From Temperatibacter marinus (GTDB lineage Bacteria; Pseudomonadota; Alphaproteobacteria; Sphingomonadales; Kordiimonadaceae): 64,000 nt of DNA. Of the stretch, positions 35,094 to 43,873 are shown in pieces; position 1 is the first letter of the stretch; each line of letters starts with the position of its first letter. Location: positions 1,586,001-1,650,000 of the forward strand of contig NZ_CP123872.1 of NCBI RefSeq assembly GCF_031598375.1. The letters are read 5' to 3'. The notes under the pieces were generated by a model that made no database searches, had not been told where the DNA came from, and worked only from the letters and a program-made list of their open reading frames with translations. The position numbers were made by a program, and so were the translations under genes.

Positions 35094-35109
35094 AGTGTAA
35101 GTTTACACT
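35094..35109. promoter_or_regulatory. perfect palindrome upstream of grxC
   Basis: AGTGTAA (35094-35100), spacer GT, then TTACACT (35103-35109) is a perfect 7+2+7 inverted repeat. TATAAA at 35128-35133 is a candidate -10, which puts the palindrome over the -35 region, 61 nt before the grxC start. Typical operator geometry. The factor is unknown. Confidence 0.45.
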
Positions 35110-35170
35110 CTGTTAAGCTGTAGCCAGTATAAAAATACATGGGTATCGAGTTAAGAGTAAGGGTAATAAA

Positions 35171-35434
35171 ATGAAAGATGTTCTTATATATAGTTCAAGC
35201 CTCTGTCCGTATTGCTATCGCGCAAAGGCATTATTGAACTCGAAAAATGTCCCGTATAAAGAAATTAATGTGGATATGAATCCGACTGCGCGAGCAGAAA
35301 TGCGATCAAAAGCAAGTGGTCGTAATACGGTCCCTCAGATATTTATTGGGGGTGAGCATATTGGTGGGTGTGACGATTTATATTCCCTTGAGAGTCAAGG
35401 TGATCTGACACCCATGTTGGCGATTGCAAGTTAA
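35171..35434 (+). CDS. grxC: glutaredoxin 3 (GrxC)
   Basis: Small dithiol glutaredoxin (87 aa) that reduces disulfides using glutathione. The active site is Cys12-Pro-Tyr-Cys15 (LCPYC). NTVPQIFIGGEHIGGCDDLYSLESQGDL is the TVPxxFI/GGCDD glutathione-binding block. It is followed 48 nt later by a Nit-type amidase gene. The palindrome at 35094-35109 sits over its likely promoter. Confidence 0.96.
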   Translation: MKDVLIYSSSLCPYCYRAKALLNSKNVPYKEINVDMNPTARAEMRSKASGRNTVPQIFIGGEHIGGCDDLYSLESQGDLTPMLAIAS

Positions 35435-35482
35435 TAGATTACTTTCTTATCTTTTCATTCACAGAGCAGTGAGTTTCAGGTA

Positions 35483-36319
35483 ATGTCAGTTATGACTAAA
35501 ATCGGTGTCGTACAATTTAATTCATCAATTGTGCCGGAAGATAATCTTTCGGCACTTTTTTCGTATGCACAAGAAGGTGTAAATCAAGGTGCAGATTTAA
35601 TCGTCACTCCCGAGTGTACCAATATTCTTGATATGAATCGTCAGCGCATCTTGTCTAACACGACCTATGAAGAGCAGGATTTTTTTCTGAAGGCCTGTCA
35701 AGAATTTTGCAACACAAACAGTGTAAGTCTTTTGTTGGGGTCTCTGATTGTGAAAGTTCAAGAAGATCGGCTTGCAAATCGATCAATTTTGATAAACAAG
35801 CAGGGGCAGATTGTAGGACGCTACGATAAAATTCATTTATTCGATGTTGATTTGCCCGATGGAGAAAGTTACCGAGAAAGTGCTCTGTATGAAGCAGGGA
35901 ATAGGGTTGTTTCTGCACGCCTGGATGGCCTTCATCTAGGTATGACAATTTGCTATGACTTGCGGTTTCCTTATCTTTACCGGGCTTTGGCTGATGAAGG
36001 TGTCGCGGTTATTTTTGTGCCTGCGGCTTTCACTGTGCCTACCGGCAAAGCACATTGGCATAGTTTGCTTCGGGCTCGAGCCATCGAAAATGGCTGTTAT
36101 ATCATAGCTCCAGCTCAAAGTGGGATGCACCAAACTGGCCGAGCAACATACGGTCATTCTCTTGTTGTTGATCCTTGGGGAGAGGTCCTCCTTGATGCAG
36201 GAGGAACGATAGATGAGGAGGCTACGGGAGTTTATATGGTTGATGTTGATTCATATCTTGTTGATAAAATACGGTCAAAAATTCCCTCCCTTCAGCACAC
36301 TCGCTCCCTAGAAATTTAA
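35483..36319 (+). CDS. nitrilase-superfamily amidase, probable deaminated glutathione amidase (Nit1 type)
   Basis: Carbon-nitrogen hydrolase of 278 aa. The catalytic triad is Glu44 (VTPECTN), Lys116 (RYDKIHLFDVDL) and Cys157 (TICYDLRFP). YLYRALADEGVAVIFVPAAFT, HWHSLLRARAIENGCYIIAPAQ and GHSLVVDPWGEVL resemble Nit1/YbeM enzymes that repair deaminated glutathione. Its position directly after grxC fits a glutathione-linked role. It is 13 nt before the DUF1178 gene. The substrate assignment is inferred from similarity and context. Confidence 0.85.
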   Translation: MSVMTKIGVVQFNSSIVPEDNLSALFSYAQEGVNQGADLIVTPECTNILDMNRQRILSNTTYEEQDFFLKACQEFCNTNSVSLLLGSLIVKVQEDRLANRSILINKQGQIVGRYDKIHLFDVDLPDGESYRESALYEAGNRVVSARLDGLHLGMTICYDLRFPYLYRALADEGVAVIFVPAAFTVPTGKAHWHSLLRARAIENGCYIIAPAQSGMHQTGRATYGHSLVVDPWGEVLLDAGGTIDEEATGVYMVDVDSYLVDKIRSKIPSLQHTRSLEI

Positions 36320-36332
36320 AGAAGTTTAACTG

Positions 36333-36950
36333 ATGATCGTCTTTGATTTAAAATGTAAAAACTCCCATCAATTCGAAGTTTGGTTTCGATCTTCTCAAGA
36401 TTTTGATGGTCAAAGGCACTCTGGCTTTTTAGAATGCCCTTATTGCGGTGATAAAGACATATCAAAAGCAATTATGGCACCAAATATTGCAGTTAAATCT
36501 AATCAAAAAGATGATGCATATTCTGAAAAGTATTCGGAAGTTTCTAGCGCAAATGAGGTGAGCAGCGGGATTGGAAAGTCCGAGACTTTGACTGAAAGAT
36601 CTCAGAAAAGGTCTTCTGCTGCAGGCAATGATACAGCCCGTGATAAGGCTCGGGATGCAACTGAGTCTAAGATATCGACTGAGGGTCGCTCAGCTGGTTT
36701 ATTGGGCAAGGATATGCCTCAAGAAATGCAAGAGGCTTTTCAAGAGGCAGTCAAGGCTGTCAGCGACCATGTTGAAAAAACATTCGATCATGTTGGGAAA
36801 GAGTTTGCTGAGGAAGCTCGAAAGATACATTACGGGGAAAGCCAGAAACGACCAATTTACGGCGAAGCGACCCCTCAAGAGGCGGAAGATTTATTAGAAG
36901 AAGGTGTTGATATTCTTCCTCTACCTCTCTCGCCAAAACAGGATAGTTAA
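36333..36950 (+). CDS. DUF1178 family protein
   Basis: Protein of 205 aa. The conserved N-terminus MIVFDLKCKNSHQFEVWFRSSQDFDGQ and the CPYCGDKDISKAIMAPNIA segment match DUF1178, with Cys36 and Cys39 in a zinc-ribbon-like pair. The middle and C-terminal regions are polar and probably disordered. The function is not known, but the gene nearly always follows a nitrilase gene in alphaproteobacteria. Its stop codon shares TTAA with the convergent ubiG. Confidence 0.9.
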   Translation: MIVFDLKCKNSHQFEVWFRSSQDFDGQRHSGFLECPYCGDKDISKAIMAPNIAVKSNQKDDAYSEKYSEVSSANEVSSGIGKSETLTERSQKRSSAAGNDTARDKARDATESKISTEGRSAGLLGKDMPQEMQEAFQEAVKAVSDHVEKTFDHVGKEFAEEARKIHYGESQKRPIYGEATPQEAEDLLEEGVDILPLPLSPKQDS

Positions 36951-37720
36951 GGAATTGTTACAGAGACGGCATAATTAACGGCTGTATCTGTCTCGTCCAA
37001 GCGCCATTTGCCTTTCAGCATGTTATAACAGAATCCTGTGGCTCGGCTTGATAAAAAACCAGCGTCAGATAAATAATGTTGAAGCTCGTCTGGCGTGATG
37101 AATTTATTCCAATCATGGGCACCCACTGGCAGCCACCGCATAATATATTCTGCTCCAATCTTTGCAAAAAGCATGGACTTAGCTGTTCGACTAATGGTTG
37201 ACACAAGCATAATACCTTCGGGTTTGAGTAGTTTTTTGCATGAAGTGAGATAAGCCTGCACATCAGCAACATGTTCTATGACTTCCATATTGATGATAAT
37301 ATCGAATTTTTCTCCGGCTTCTGCGAGGGCTTCGGAGGTTGTGTTGACATAGGTGATATCAAGGTCTGTCTGATGTGCATGTGCGAGAGCAGTTTTCACA
37401 TTCTTTTCTGAGGCATCAACACCTGTGACAGTTGCACCAAGTCGGCACATGGGTTCTGAAATTAGCCCGCCGCCGCAGCCAATATCGAGAACAGTAAGCC
37501 CCTTAAGTGGTTGTAAGCCCTGGGGATCGAGGGAGAAATGGGCTTCACATTGTTGCCTGATATAGGTTAGCCGGGTCGGATTTAGTTGATGCAAAGGCTT
37601 AAAGGGACCTTTCGGATCCCACCAGGTATCGGCAATTTTTGCAAAAAAGGCGACTTCATCTGGATCAACGGTCTGTCCAGTGGCGATGCTATTGTCAGTG
37701 TGCTGTGTTGTATCTTTCAT
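36947..37720 (-). CDS. ubiG: ubiquinone biosynthesis O-methyltransferase UbiG
   Basis: SAM-dependent enzyme of 257 aa that does both O-methylations of ubiquinone synthesis. Motif I is VLDIGCGGGLISEPMCRLGA, with GVDASEKNVKTALAHA and IINMEVIEHVADVQAYL following. ADTWWDPKGPFKPLHQLNPTRL is the UbiG-specific N-terminal block. aaaggg lies 7 nt before the ATG. It is divergent from lysC and convergent with DUF1178, with a 4-nt overlap of the stop codons. Ubiquinone use indicates an aerobic respiratory chain. Confidence 0.95.
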   Translation of the reverse strand: MKDTTQHTDNSIATGQTVDPDEVAFFAKIADTWWDPKGPFKPLHQLNPTRLTYIRQQCEAHFSLDPQGLQPLKGLTVLDIGCGGGLISEPMCRLGATVTGVDASEKNVKTALAHAHQTDLDITYVNTTSEALAEAGEKFDIIINMEVIEHVADVQAYLTSCKKLLKPEGIMLVSTISRTAKSMLFAKIGAEYIMRWLPVGAHDWNKFITPDELQHYLSDAGFLSSRATGFCYNMLKGKWRLDETDTAVNYAVSVTIP

Positions 37721-37888
37721 AAAATACCCTTTATTCCATCATACAATCTTCATGATCATCAACGAAACATAATTTCAATTTAAGTTTATCATTACGTTTA
37801 AGTCTTGCTTAAAGCAGTAGTTTTCCTTATGGAGTAGCCTGATCTGCTTCAGATATCATATGACATCTATATGTGCTGTGGAGAGTTC

Positions 37889-37917
37889 TGGGTCAAGTCC
37901 AAGTTTTAAGTGACCCA
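37889..37917 (+). promoter_or_regulatory. inverted repeat in the lysC leader
   Basis: TGGGTCA (37889-37895) and TGACCCA (37911-37917) form a perfect 7-bp stem with a 15-nt loop, 26 nt before the lysC ATG. It may hide or expose the ribosome site or bind a regulator. It does not look like an L-box riboswitch. Confidence 0.35.
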
Positions 37918-37942
37918 AGTAGAAATAGAAGGACCCTGATTT

Positions 37943-39178
37943 ATGGCTAGGATAGTCAAAAAATTTGGCGGAACGTCAGTCGGCGATGTGGATAGAATTC
38001 GCAACGTCGCGAAACGTGTTAAAAAAGCAGTGGATGAAGGTCACGAAGTCGCGGTTGTCGTTTCCGCAATGAGCGGTACAACTAACAATCTTGTAGGCTT
38101 TTGTCGTGAAGCTGCCCCTCTTCATGATGCAAGGGAATATGATACGGTTGTCGCTGCAGGTGAACAGATTACAATTGGATTGCTATCGATTTGCCTTCAG
38201 GAAATGGGAGTGCCCGCGCGTTCCTTCCTTGGCTGGCAAGTGCCAATTAAAACGAATGACACGCACGGTGCCGCACGGATTGAAGAGATTGAACCAGAAA
38301 ATATTGAGGCATGTTTTAAGGAAGGGCGGGTCGCTGTACTGGCTGGATTCCAAGGGGTCAGCTCTGATGGGCGCATCACGACACTTGGACGCGGAGGAAG
38401 TGACACATCGGCTGTGGCCGTGGCTGCGGCATTAAAGGCTGATCGCTGCGATATTTATACGGATGTTGACGGTGTCTATACGACAGATCCGCGCATTGTG
38501 CCTCGGGCGCGCAAATTAGACAAAGTGACTTACGAAGAAATGCTGGAAATGGCTTCGCAGGGCGCTAAGGTATTGCAAACACGCTCCGTTGCGCTTGCAA
38601 TGAAACATGGAGTGAGAACACAAGTCCTATCGTCGTTTGAAGACAAGCCAGGGACTTTGATTGTTGGTGAGGATGAGATTGTGGAACAAGAAATAGTGAG
38701 TGGCATCGCGTTTACAGACGGTGAAGCTAAAATTGATTTACGTGGCATGAAAGACGTGCCAGGTATGGTATCGAGACTGTTTAGGCCTTTGGCAGATGCG
38801 CATGTGAATATCGATATGATTGTCCAAACGGCAGCTTCAAGAAAAGGTGAAACTGACATTACATTCACCATTCATGAAGATGACCTGCCCCGCTCTCAAA
38901 AGATGTTGGATGACTTGGAACTTGGAGTGCGTCGTATTGATTACGACACAAATGTTGTGAAAATCTCCTTGATCGGTGTAGGGATTAGAACACATTCTGG
39001 TGTGGCGCAGCGCATGTTTGATATCCTGTCGGAAAAGGGTATTAATATTCAGGTAATCTCAACTTCTGAGATTAAGATTAGTGTCCTTATTGACGCAGCC
39101 TATAAAGAACTTGCTTTGCGGTCACTCCATACTGAATTTGGACTAGACGCTTTTGAAGATAAAGTTTTTGACGTATAA
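37943..39178 (+). CDS. lysC: aspartate kinase LysC
   Basis: First enzyme of the aspartate family pathway (lysine, threonine, methionine, diaminopimelate), 411 aa. The kinase domain opens with KKFGGTSVGDVDRI and includes FQGVSSDGRITTLGRGGSDTSA and DVDGVYTTDPRIVPRA. Two ACT domains follow (ITFTIHEDD region and ISLIGVGIRTHSGVAQRMFDIL region), as in the feedback-controlled type. aaggaccctgattt precedes the ATG. It is followed after 25 nt by a second flavin oxidoreductase gene. Confidence 0.96.
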   Translation: MARIVKKFGGTSVGDVDRIRNVAKRVKKAVDEGHEVAVVVSAMSGTTNNLVGFCREAAPLHDAREYDTVVAAGEQITIGLLSICLQEMGVPARSFLGWQVPIKTNDTHGAARIEEIEPENIEACFKEGRVAVLAGFQGVSSDGRITTLGRGGSDTSAVAVAAALKADRCDIYTDVDGVYTTDPRIVPRARKLDKVTYEEMLEMASQGAKVLQTRSVALAMKHGVRTQVLSSFEDKPGTLIVGEDEIVEQEIVSGIAFTDGEAKIDLRGMKDVPGMVSRLFRPLADAHVNIDMIVQTAASRKGETDITFTIHEDDLPRSQKMLDDLELGVRRIDYDTNVVKISLIGVGIRTHSGVAQRMFDILSEKGINIQVISTSEIKISVLIDAAYKELALRSLHTEFGLDAFEDKVFDV

Positions 39179-39203
39179 GGTCGAAAGATAAAGGGGAAGC
39201 GGT

Positions 39204-40208
39204 ATGACTTCTAATGTAGATAAATTGAACAGCCTCTGGGCACGTGGCACAGAATTACTCGGAACAGAATACGCAATTCTTGGCGGGGCAATGTCATGGG
39301 TTTCTGACAGACATTTGGTCTCAGCAATTTCCAATGCTGGTGGCTTTGGCGTGATCGCCTGTGGCGGTATGACACCTGACCTGTTAAAGGCCGAAATCGA
39401 AGCAACTGCTGAGATGACAGATAAGCCATTTGGGGTCAATCTTATTACTCTTCATCCTGACCTAGACGCTTTGATTGACATCTGTAAAGAGTTGAAGGTC
39501 ACCCATGTTGTCCTTGCAGGGGGATTGCCAACAGGGCCTTCAATCGAGAAAATCAAATCCTTTGGAGCGAAACTCATGTGTTTTGCGCCAACAGCTGTAA
39601 TTGCAAAAAAACTTGTTCGCAGCGGCGTTGATGCAATTATCATTGAGGGCAGCGAAGCTGGCGGTCACATTGGACCTGTTTCAACATCGGTGCTTGCTCA
39701 AGAAATTTTACCTGTAGTGGATAAAGTGCCTGTCTTTATTGCGGGCGGGATAGGCCGCGGTGAAGCGATTTCCTCTTATCTTGAGATGGGTGCTAGTGGC
39801 GCTCAACTGGGCACACGGTTTGTTGTTGCAGAAGAATGTCAAGCTCATGAGAATTTCAAGAAAGCTTTTATTCGAGCTTCAGCAAGGGATAGTGTTGCTT
39901 CAGTCCAAATTGATCAGCGTTTCCCTGTGATTCCAGTTCGTGCCCTAAAGAATGCTGCCACAGAAGATTTCATGAAAACGCAGCAAGAAGTGATTAATCG
40001 TTACCACGACGGAGGTATAGCGTTGGATGACGGTCAGATGGAAATTGAAAAATACTGGGCAGGGGCTTTAAAGCAAGCTGTTATTGATGGCGATGTCGAG
40101 CATGGATCTGTCATGGCGGGCCAAAGTGTTGGTATGGTCAAAAAGGTTCAGCCAATGCAAGAAATCATGGATGAGCTCGTCGAGCAAGCCCGAGACTATC
40201 TCGCATAA
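39204..40208 (+). CDS. nitronate monooxygenase family flavoprotein
   Basis: FMN-dependent TIM-barrel enzyme of 334 aa, related to nitronate monooxygenase and FabK. Family features are YAILGGAMSWVSDRHLVSAISNAGGFGVIACGG, PFGVNLITLHP, IIEGSEAGGHIGPVSTSVLAQEI with the catalytic His, VPVFIAGGIGRGEAISSYLEMGASGAQLGTRFV, and the AGQSVGMVKKVQPMQEI tail. Unlike the enzyme at 23768 it lacks a C-terminal cysteine cluster. It lies 25 nt after lysC and may be cotranscribed. Substrate unknown. Confidence 0.88.
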   Translation: MTSNVDKLNSLWARGTELLGTEYAILGGAMSWVSDRHLVSAISNAGGFGVIACGGMTPDLLKAEIEATAEMTDKPFGVNLITLHPDLDALIDICKELKVTHVVLAGGLPTGPSIEKIKSFGAKLMCFAPTAVIAKKLVRSGVDAIIIEGSEAGGHIGPVSTSVLAQEILPVVDKVPVFIAGGIGRGEAISSYLEMGASGAQLGTRFVVAEECQAHENFKKAFIRASARDSVASVQIDQRFPVIPVRALKNAATEDFMKTQQEVINRYHDGGIALDDGQMEIEKYWAGALKQAVIDGDVEHGSVMAGQSVGMVKKVQPMQEIMDELVEQARDYLA

Positions 40209-40349
40209 TCAAATATTTTTTGCGTTGAAGGCATTTATTCCTTATTAAGGGAGGAATGATATATTTCTTTAATATAGCGAAAATATAAATAGATGATTGT
40301 TAGAGACAGCGACTTTGCTCTATAAGAGGGCAGCAATAGGGATAATCTT

Positions 40350-42614
40350 GTGAGTCAATTTATCAGTAAACCTAGAATTTTACTGCGCCGTCTGCATGGC
40401 ATAATGGCAGGTGGCGGCTCAGCTGATACGCGCCTGAAAATGCTCGTAAAGGTTATTGCCCAGAATATGGTCGCTGAGGTTTGCTCCCTTTATTTGGTGC
40501 GTGCAGGCTCTGTCCTCGAATTATTTGCCACAGAAGGTTTGAAAGAAGAAGCGGTCCATGTGACACGGTTGAATATCGGCCAGGGTCTTGTTGGTCATGT
40601 TGCTGAACGCGGTATGCCTCTGAACCTCTCAGACGCGCCGTCTCATCCAAGGTTTGCTTATCGGCCGGAGACGGGAGAGGATTTGTTTCACAGCTTCCTT
40701 GGTGTGCCGGTTATTCACAAGGGCGCGGTTCGCGGGGTTTTGACAATTCAGAACGTTGCGACGCGACGCTACCTTCAAGAAGAAATAGAAGTTTTACAAA
40801 CTATCTCTATGGTAATAGCAGAGCTTGTCAGTTCAGAGGCGTTGATTTCTGCCGATGAGTTAGCAGAAGATTCGGCTGAACTAGGAACGAATGTTACCAT
40901 GGGTGGCATGCGCTTGGTTGACGGGGTCGCTGCAGGGGTTGCCGTCTTTCATAATCCTAAGGTTGAGATTACATCTACGGTTGCTTTTAGTGCGGCTGAA
41001 GAACATCAGAAATTAGAAAAGGCGCTGGCAACGCTCCGCCTGCAATTAAGTGACATGATGGACCGAACAGAGTCTCTGGTCGCAGAAACACGAGATGTAC
41101 TTGAGGCTTTCTCGATGTTTGCTCATGATCGGGGCTGGCACAATAAATTGAAAGAAGCTGTTGAATCAGGGTTGACGGCTGAAGCAGCTGTTGTTCGTGT
41201 GCATCAGCAGAATCAAGAAAGAATGAAGGGCATTCGTGATCCCTATATCAAGGAGCGCTTACAAGATTTGGAAGACCTAAGCAATCGCTTGATCAGAATT
41301 ATTCAAGGGGTTGAAGACGATATTCATGAGACCCTTTCTGAAGATTCTATTTTGATAGCTCGGACGTTAAGTGCGACTGATTTGCTAGATTATGATGTCC
41401 AATATCTAAAAGGCATCTTACTTGAAGAGGGCTCACCCACGTCGCATACGACAATTATTGCTCGAGCTATGGATATCCCTGTCTTGGGGCGCATCCGAAA
41501 CCTTGAGGATCATGTTCAACCCAGGGATGTGGTCGTTTTAGATAGTCAGTCTTCTCACGCTTATGTGCGACCAACAGAAGATATTTTTGAGAGTTATCAG
41601 CAGGCCATTATTACACATGACCGTCAAGTTGCTGAGTATGCTTCTGAAAAAGATTTGCCTGTTGTTACGAAAGATGGACAGGATATTGCCTTGTTAATGA
41701 ATGCGGGGCTGTTAGTAGATTTGCCCACATTGCATAAAATGGGTGCTCAGGGCATTGGCCTGTATCGTACTGAGTTTCATTTTATGGTCAAAGACGAATT
41801 GCCGCGCGTGACGGAGCAAACATCAATTTATAAGCAAGTTCTGGCTGAAGCAGCTGGCAAACCGGTGGTCTTTAGAACCCTAGACGTAGGCGGTGATAAA
41901 GAAGTCCCTTTCTTGCCAAAAGTAAAAGAAGAAAATCCTGCGATGGGATGGCGTGCAATCAGGATTGCCCTAGACAGGCCTGCACTCCTTCGCTATCAAC
42001 TTCGGGCTTTATTAACGGCGTCAGCCGGACATCCTCTGAATGTAATGTTTCCTATGATTGCTGAAATTGTCGAGCTTAGACGGTGCAAATCTATTCTGAG
42101 GAAAGAAATAGATCGTCTTGAGAAACTGGGGAAGGAAGGACCAACAGTGGTAAATGTTGGTTGTATGCTTGAGGTGCCGTCTTTAGCTTGGCAGATGGAC
42201 TTGCTTGTGCAAGAAGTTGACTTTGTTTCGATTGGATCAAATGATCTGATGCAATTCTTCTTTGCTTGTGATCGAGGCAACCCACAACTTGCAAATCGAT
42301 ATGACTTATTGGCCCCCCCTGTGTTGAACTTTCTCAAGTCGGTTGTTGAGAAATGTCATAGCGCTAATGTCCCCGTGACTCTTTGCGGTGAAATGGGCGG
42401 GCGTCCCATTGAAGCGATGGCGCTTGTTGCGCTCGGCATGCGTCGATTGTCTGTGTCACCGAACGCTGTTGGACCTGTGCGAAGGATGCTGCGGACTGTA
42501 GACCTAAAGCATTTGGAAAAATATGTTGCTGATTTGATGGATACAGGACTTCACTCGATTCGCGATTCGCTGATAAATTATGCAAAAGATCATGATATTT
42601 CCCTCACAAAATAG
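40350..42614 (+). CDS. ptsP: phosphoenolpyruvate-protein phosphotransferase PtsP (enzyme I Ntr)
   Basis: First phosphotransferase of the nitrogen-PTS (754 aa), which controls carbon/nitrogen balance and potassium uptake rather than sugar import. An N-terminal GAF domain (about residues 20-160) is followed by the PTS EI N-terminal domain, a PEP-utilising domain with phospho-His366 in GSPTSHTTIIARAM, and the PEP-binding TIM barrel (TLDVGGDKEVPFL, GYRTEFHFM-like GLYRTEFHF, SIGSNDLMQFFFACDR, TLCGEMGGRPIEAMALVALGM). It starts with GTG. The lysC-ptsP neighbourhood is typical. Confidence 0.95.
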   Translation: MSQFISKPRILLRRLHGIMAGGGSADTRLKMLVKVIAQNMVAEVCSLYLVRAGSVLELFATEGLKEEAVHVTRLNIGQGLVGHVAERGMPLNLSDAPSHPRFAYRPETGEDLFHSFLGVPVIHKGAVRGVLTIQNVATRRYLQEEIEVLQTISMVIAELVSSEALISADELAEDSAELGTNVTMGGMRLVDGVAAGVAVFHNPKVEITSTVAFSAAEEHQKLEKALATLRLQLSDMMDRTESLVAETRDVLEAFSMFAHDRGWHNKLKEAVESGLTAEAAVVRVHQQNQERMKGIRDPYIKERLQDLEDLSNRLIRIIQGVEDDIHETLSEDSILIARTLSATDLLDYDVQYLKGILLEEGSPTSHTTIIARAMDIPVLGRIRNLEDHVQPRDVVVLDSQSSHAYVRPTEDIFESYQQAIITHDRQVAEYASEKDLPVVTKDGQDIALLMNAGLLVDLPTLHKMGAQGIGLYRTEFHFMVKDELPRVTEQTSIYKQVLAEAAGKPVVFRTLDVGGDKEVPFLPKVKEENPAMGWRAIRIALDRPALLRYQLRALLTASAGHPLNVMFPMIAEIVELRRCKSILRKEIDRLEKLGKEGPTVVNVGCMLEVPSLAWQMDLLVQEVDFVSIGSNDLMQFFFACDRGNPQLANRYDLLAPPVLNFLKSVVEKCHSANVPVTLCGEMGGRPIEAMALVALGMRRLSVSPNAVGPVRRMLRTVDLKHLEKYVADLMDTGLHSIRDSLINYAKDHDISLTK

Positions 42615-42856
42615 ATAAAATTTTAATAAAACCTAAGTATAATCAGGGTTTAGACGCCTTTTTTGAATAAAATTAGGGGGTCAATCTTAAAAAAAGCTGA
42701 AAATTTAGCCTCGAGTCGCATTTTTCATTGACTATTTTTATTAAATATTTCTTCATGTCTGGATTATAGCTATTTTCGTGGACTACACTGTTTGGCGAAC
42801 TTACATGAAAATGATCATGTATAGAACACATCCATGAAGAAAATTTGGTGAGATAA

Positions 42857-43711
42857 ATGACCCTTGAAAGTGCTCATATTGGATCTATTCTGAAAGACTT
42901 GCGTCAAAAGCGCGGCCTTGAGGTGTCTGATATTGCGCACTTAACCTGTGTCTCTCGTGGCTATCTTGCCGCTATAGAAGATGCTAATTTTGACGCTTTA
43001 CCGGCGCCGGCTTTTACCACAGGTTTTATCAAGGCCTATGCCAAAGCTGTTGATTATGATAGCGCTCAGGCCGTCTCTCTCTATCGAGAAGAAATTTGTA
43101 CAGCCAAAACTCAAGAAGATCATCTTTGCCAAGGCCATATGAATTCGGCTCCGAAACAAAAGCTTTCTTCAAGGATGTACCTTGCAGCGTCAGTGCTTGG
43201 CGTGATTATCGCAGGGGGCTTGATGGTACAGAACTTTAATGCGGTTCAGGATGCGTCGCCCTTTTCTGTTGCTCAGTATACAACACTTGAACAAGAGACC
43301 TCTCTTCCCGCAGAGAAAGATAAGCCTGTCAAGGCGGACACGTCTTCTCAGACGAGAGAAAAAGCGAACCCTTTAAATGCTTCTATGAGTGAGCCGTCTA
43401 AGCCGGCCCTGTTCCCTGCAGCACAAGCTTCAGAAAAGCCAAAAGAGATTGTCACTCAGTCAACCATTATGTTGCTTGCGATTGAAGATGGCTGGATCAA
43501 TCTGAAGGATGATTTAGGAAACACTATCTTTGAAGGCATTATGGTTGAAGGCCAGATGAGAAAGCTAGATCTCGCTTCCTCTGTGATTACCACAGGGAAT
43601 GCAGGTGGTTTTAAACTGATGCGCGGTTCAGAAGATCTTGGAATTTTAGGTGCGAGAGGGAAGGTTACAAGTGCCCTGCATTTATCAGAAATTGTGGATC
43701 AAGCTCTCTAG
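42857..43711 (+). CDS. rodZ: RodZ-like HTH/DUF4115 membrane protein
   Basis: Cell-shape protein of 284 aa. The N-terminal HTH_25 domain (about residues 8-70) includes IGSILKDLRQKRGLEVSDIAHLTCVSRGYLAAIEDANFDALPAPAFTTGFIKAYAKAV. One membrane helix follows (YLAASVLGVIIAGGLMV, near residues 110-127). A Ser/Pro/Lys-rich linker leads to the C-terminal DUF4115 beta domain (MLLAIEDGWINLKDDLGNTIFEGIMVEGQ). RodZ links MreB to the elongasome. It stands before ispG, the usual place in proteobacteria. A terminator follows. Confidence 0.88.
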   Translation: MTLESAHIGSILKDLRQKRGLEVSDIAHLTCVSRGYLAAIEDANFDALPAPAFTTGFIKAYAKAVDYDSAQAVSLYREEICTAKTQEDHLCQGHMNSAPKQKLSSRMYLAASVLGVIIAGGLMVQNFNAVQDASPFSVAQYTTLEQETSLPAEKDKPVKADTSSQTREKANPLNASMSEPSKPALFPAAQASEKPKEIVTQSTIMLLAIEDGWINLKDDLGNTIFEGIMVEGQMRKLDLASSVITTGNAGGFKLMRGSEDLGILGARGKVTSALHLSEIVDQAL

Positions 43712-43739
43712 AGGCTGAAATTGTAAAAAAAACGTCTTC

Positions 43740-43763
43740 GAGCTGCTTTTTGGCAGCTTTTTC
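43740..43763 (+). terminator. intrinsic terminator after rodZ
   Basis: AGCTGC (43741-43746) and GCAGCT (43753-43758) form a 6-bp stem followed by a run of five T. Moderately strong. Confidence 0.6.
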
Positions 43764-43873
43764 CTTGCCATTTTGGCTGACATTCTCCATTTAAAGCATA
43801 AGAGTATCGATAAAAGTCCGACACCCTAATTCTAGGAGGGTATTTTGATCGACTTTATTAAAGGTATAGCTGA

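Noticed and set aside
37721..37942. Lysine riboswitch before lysC
   Set aside because: The region is too short and I see no L-box core; only a simple hairpin is visible.
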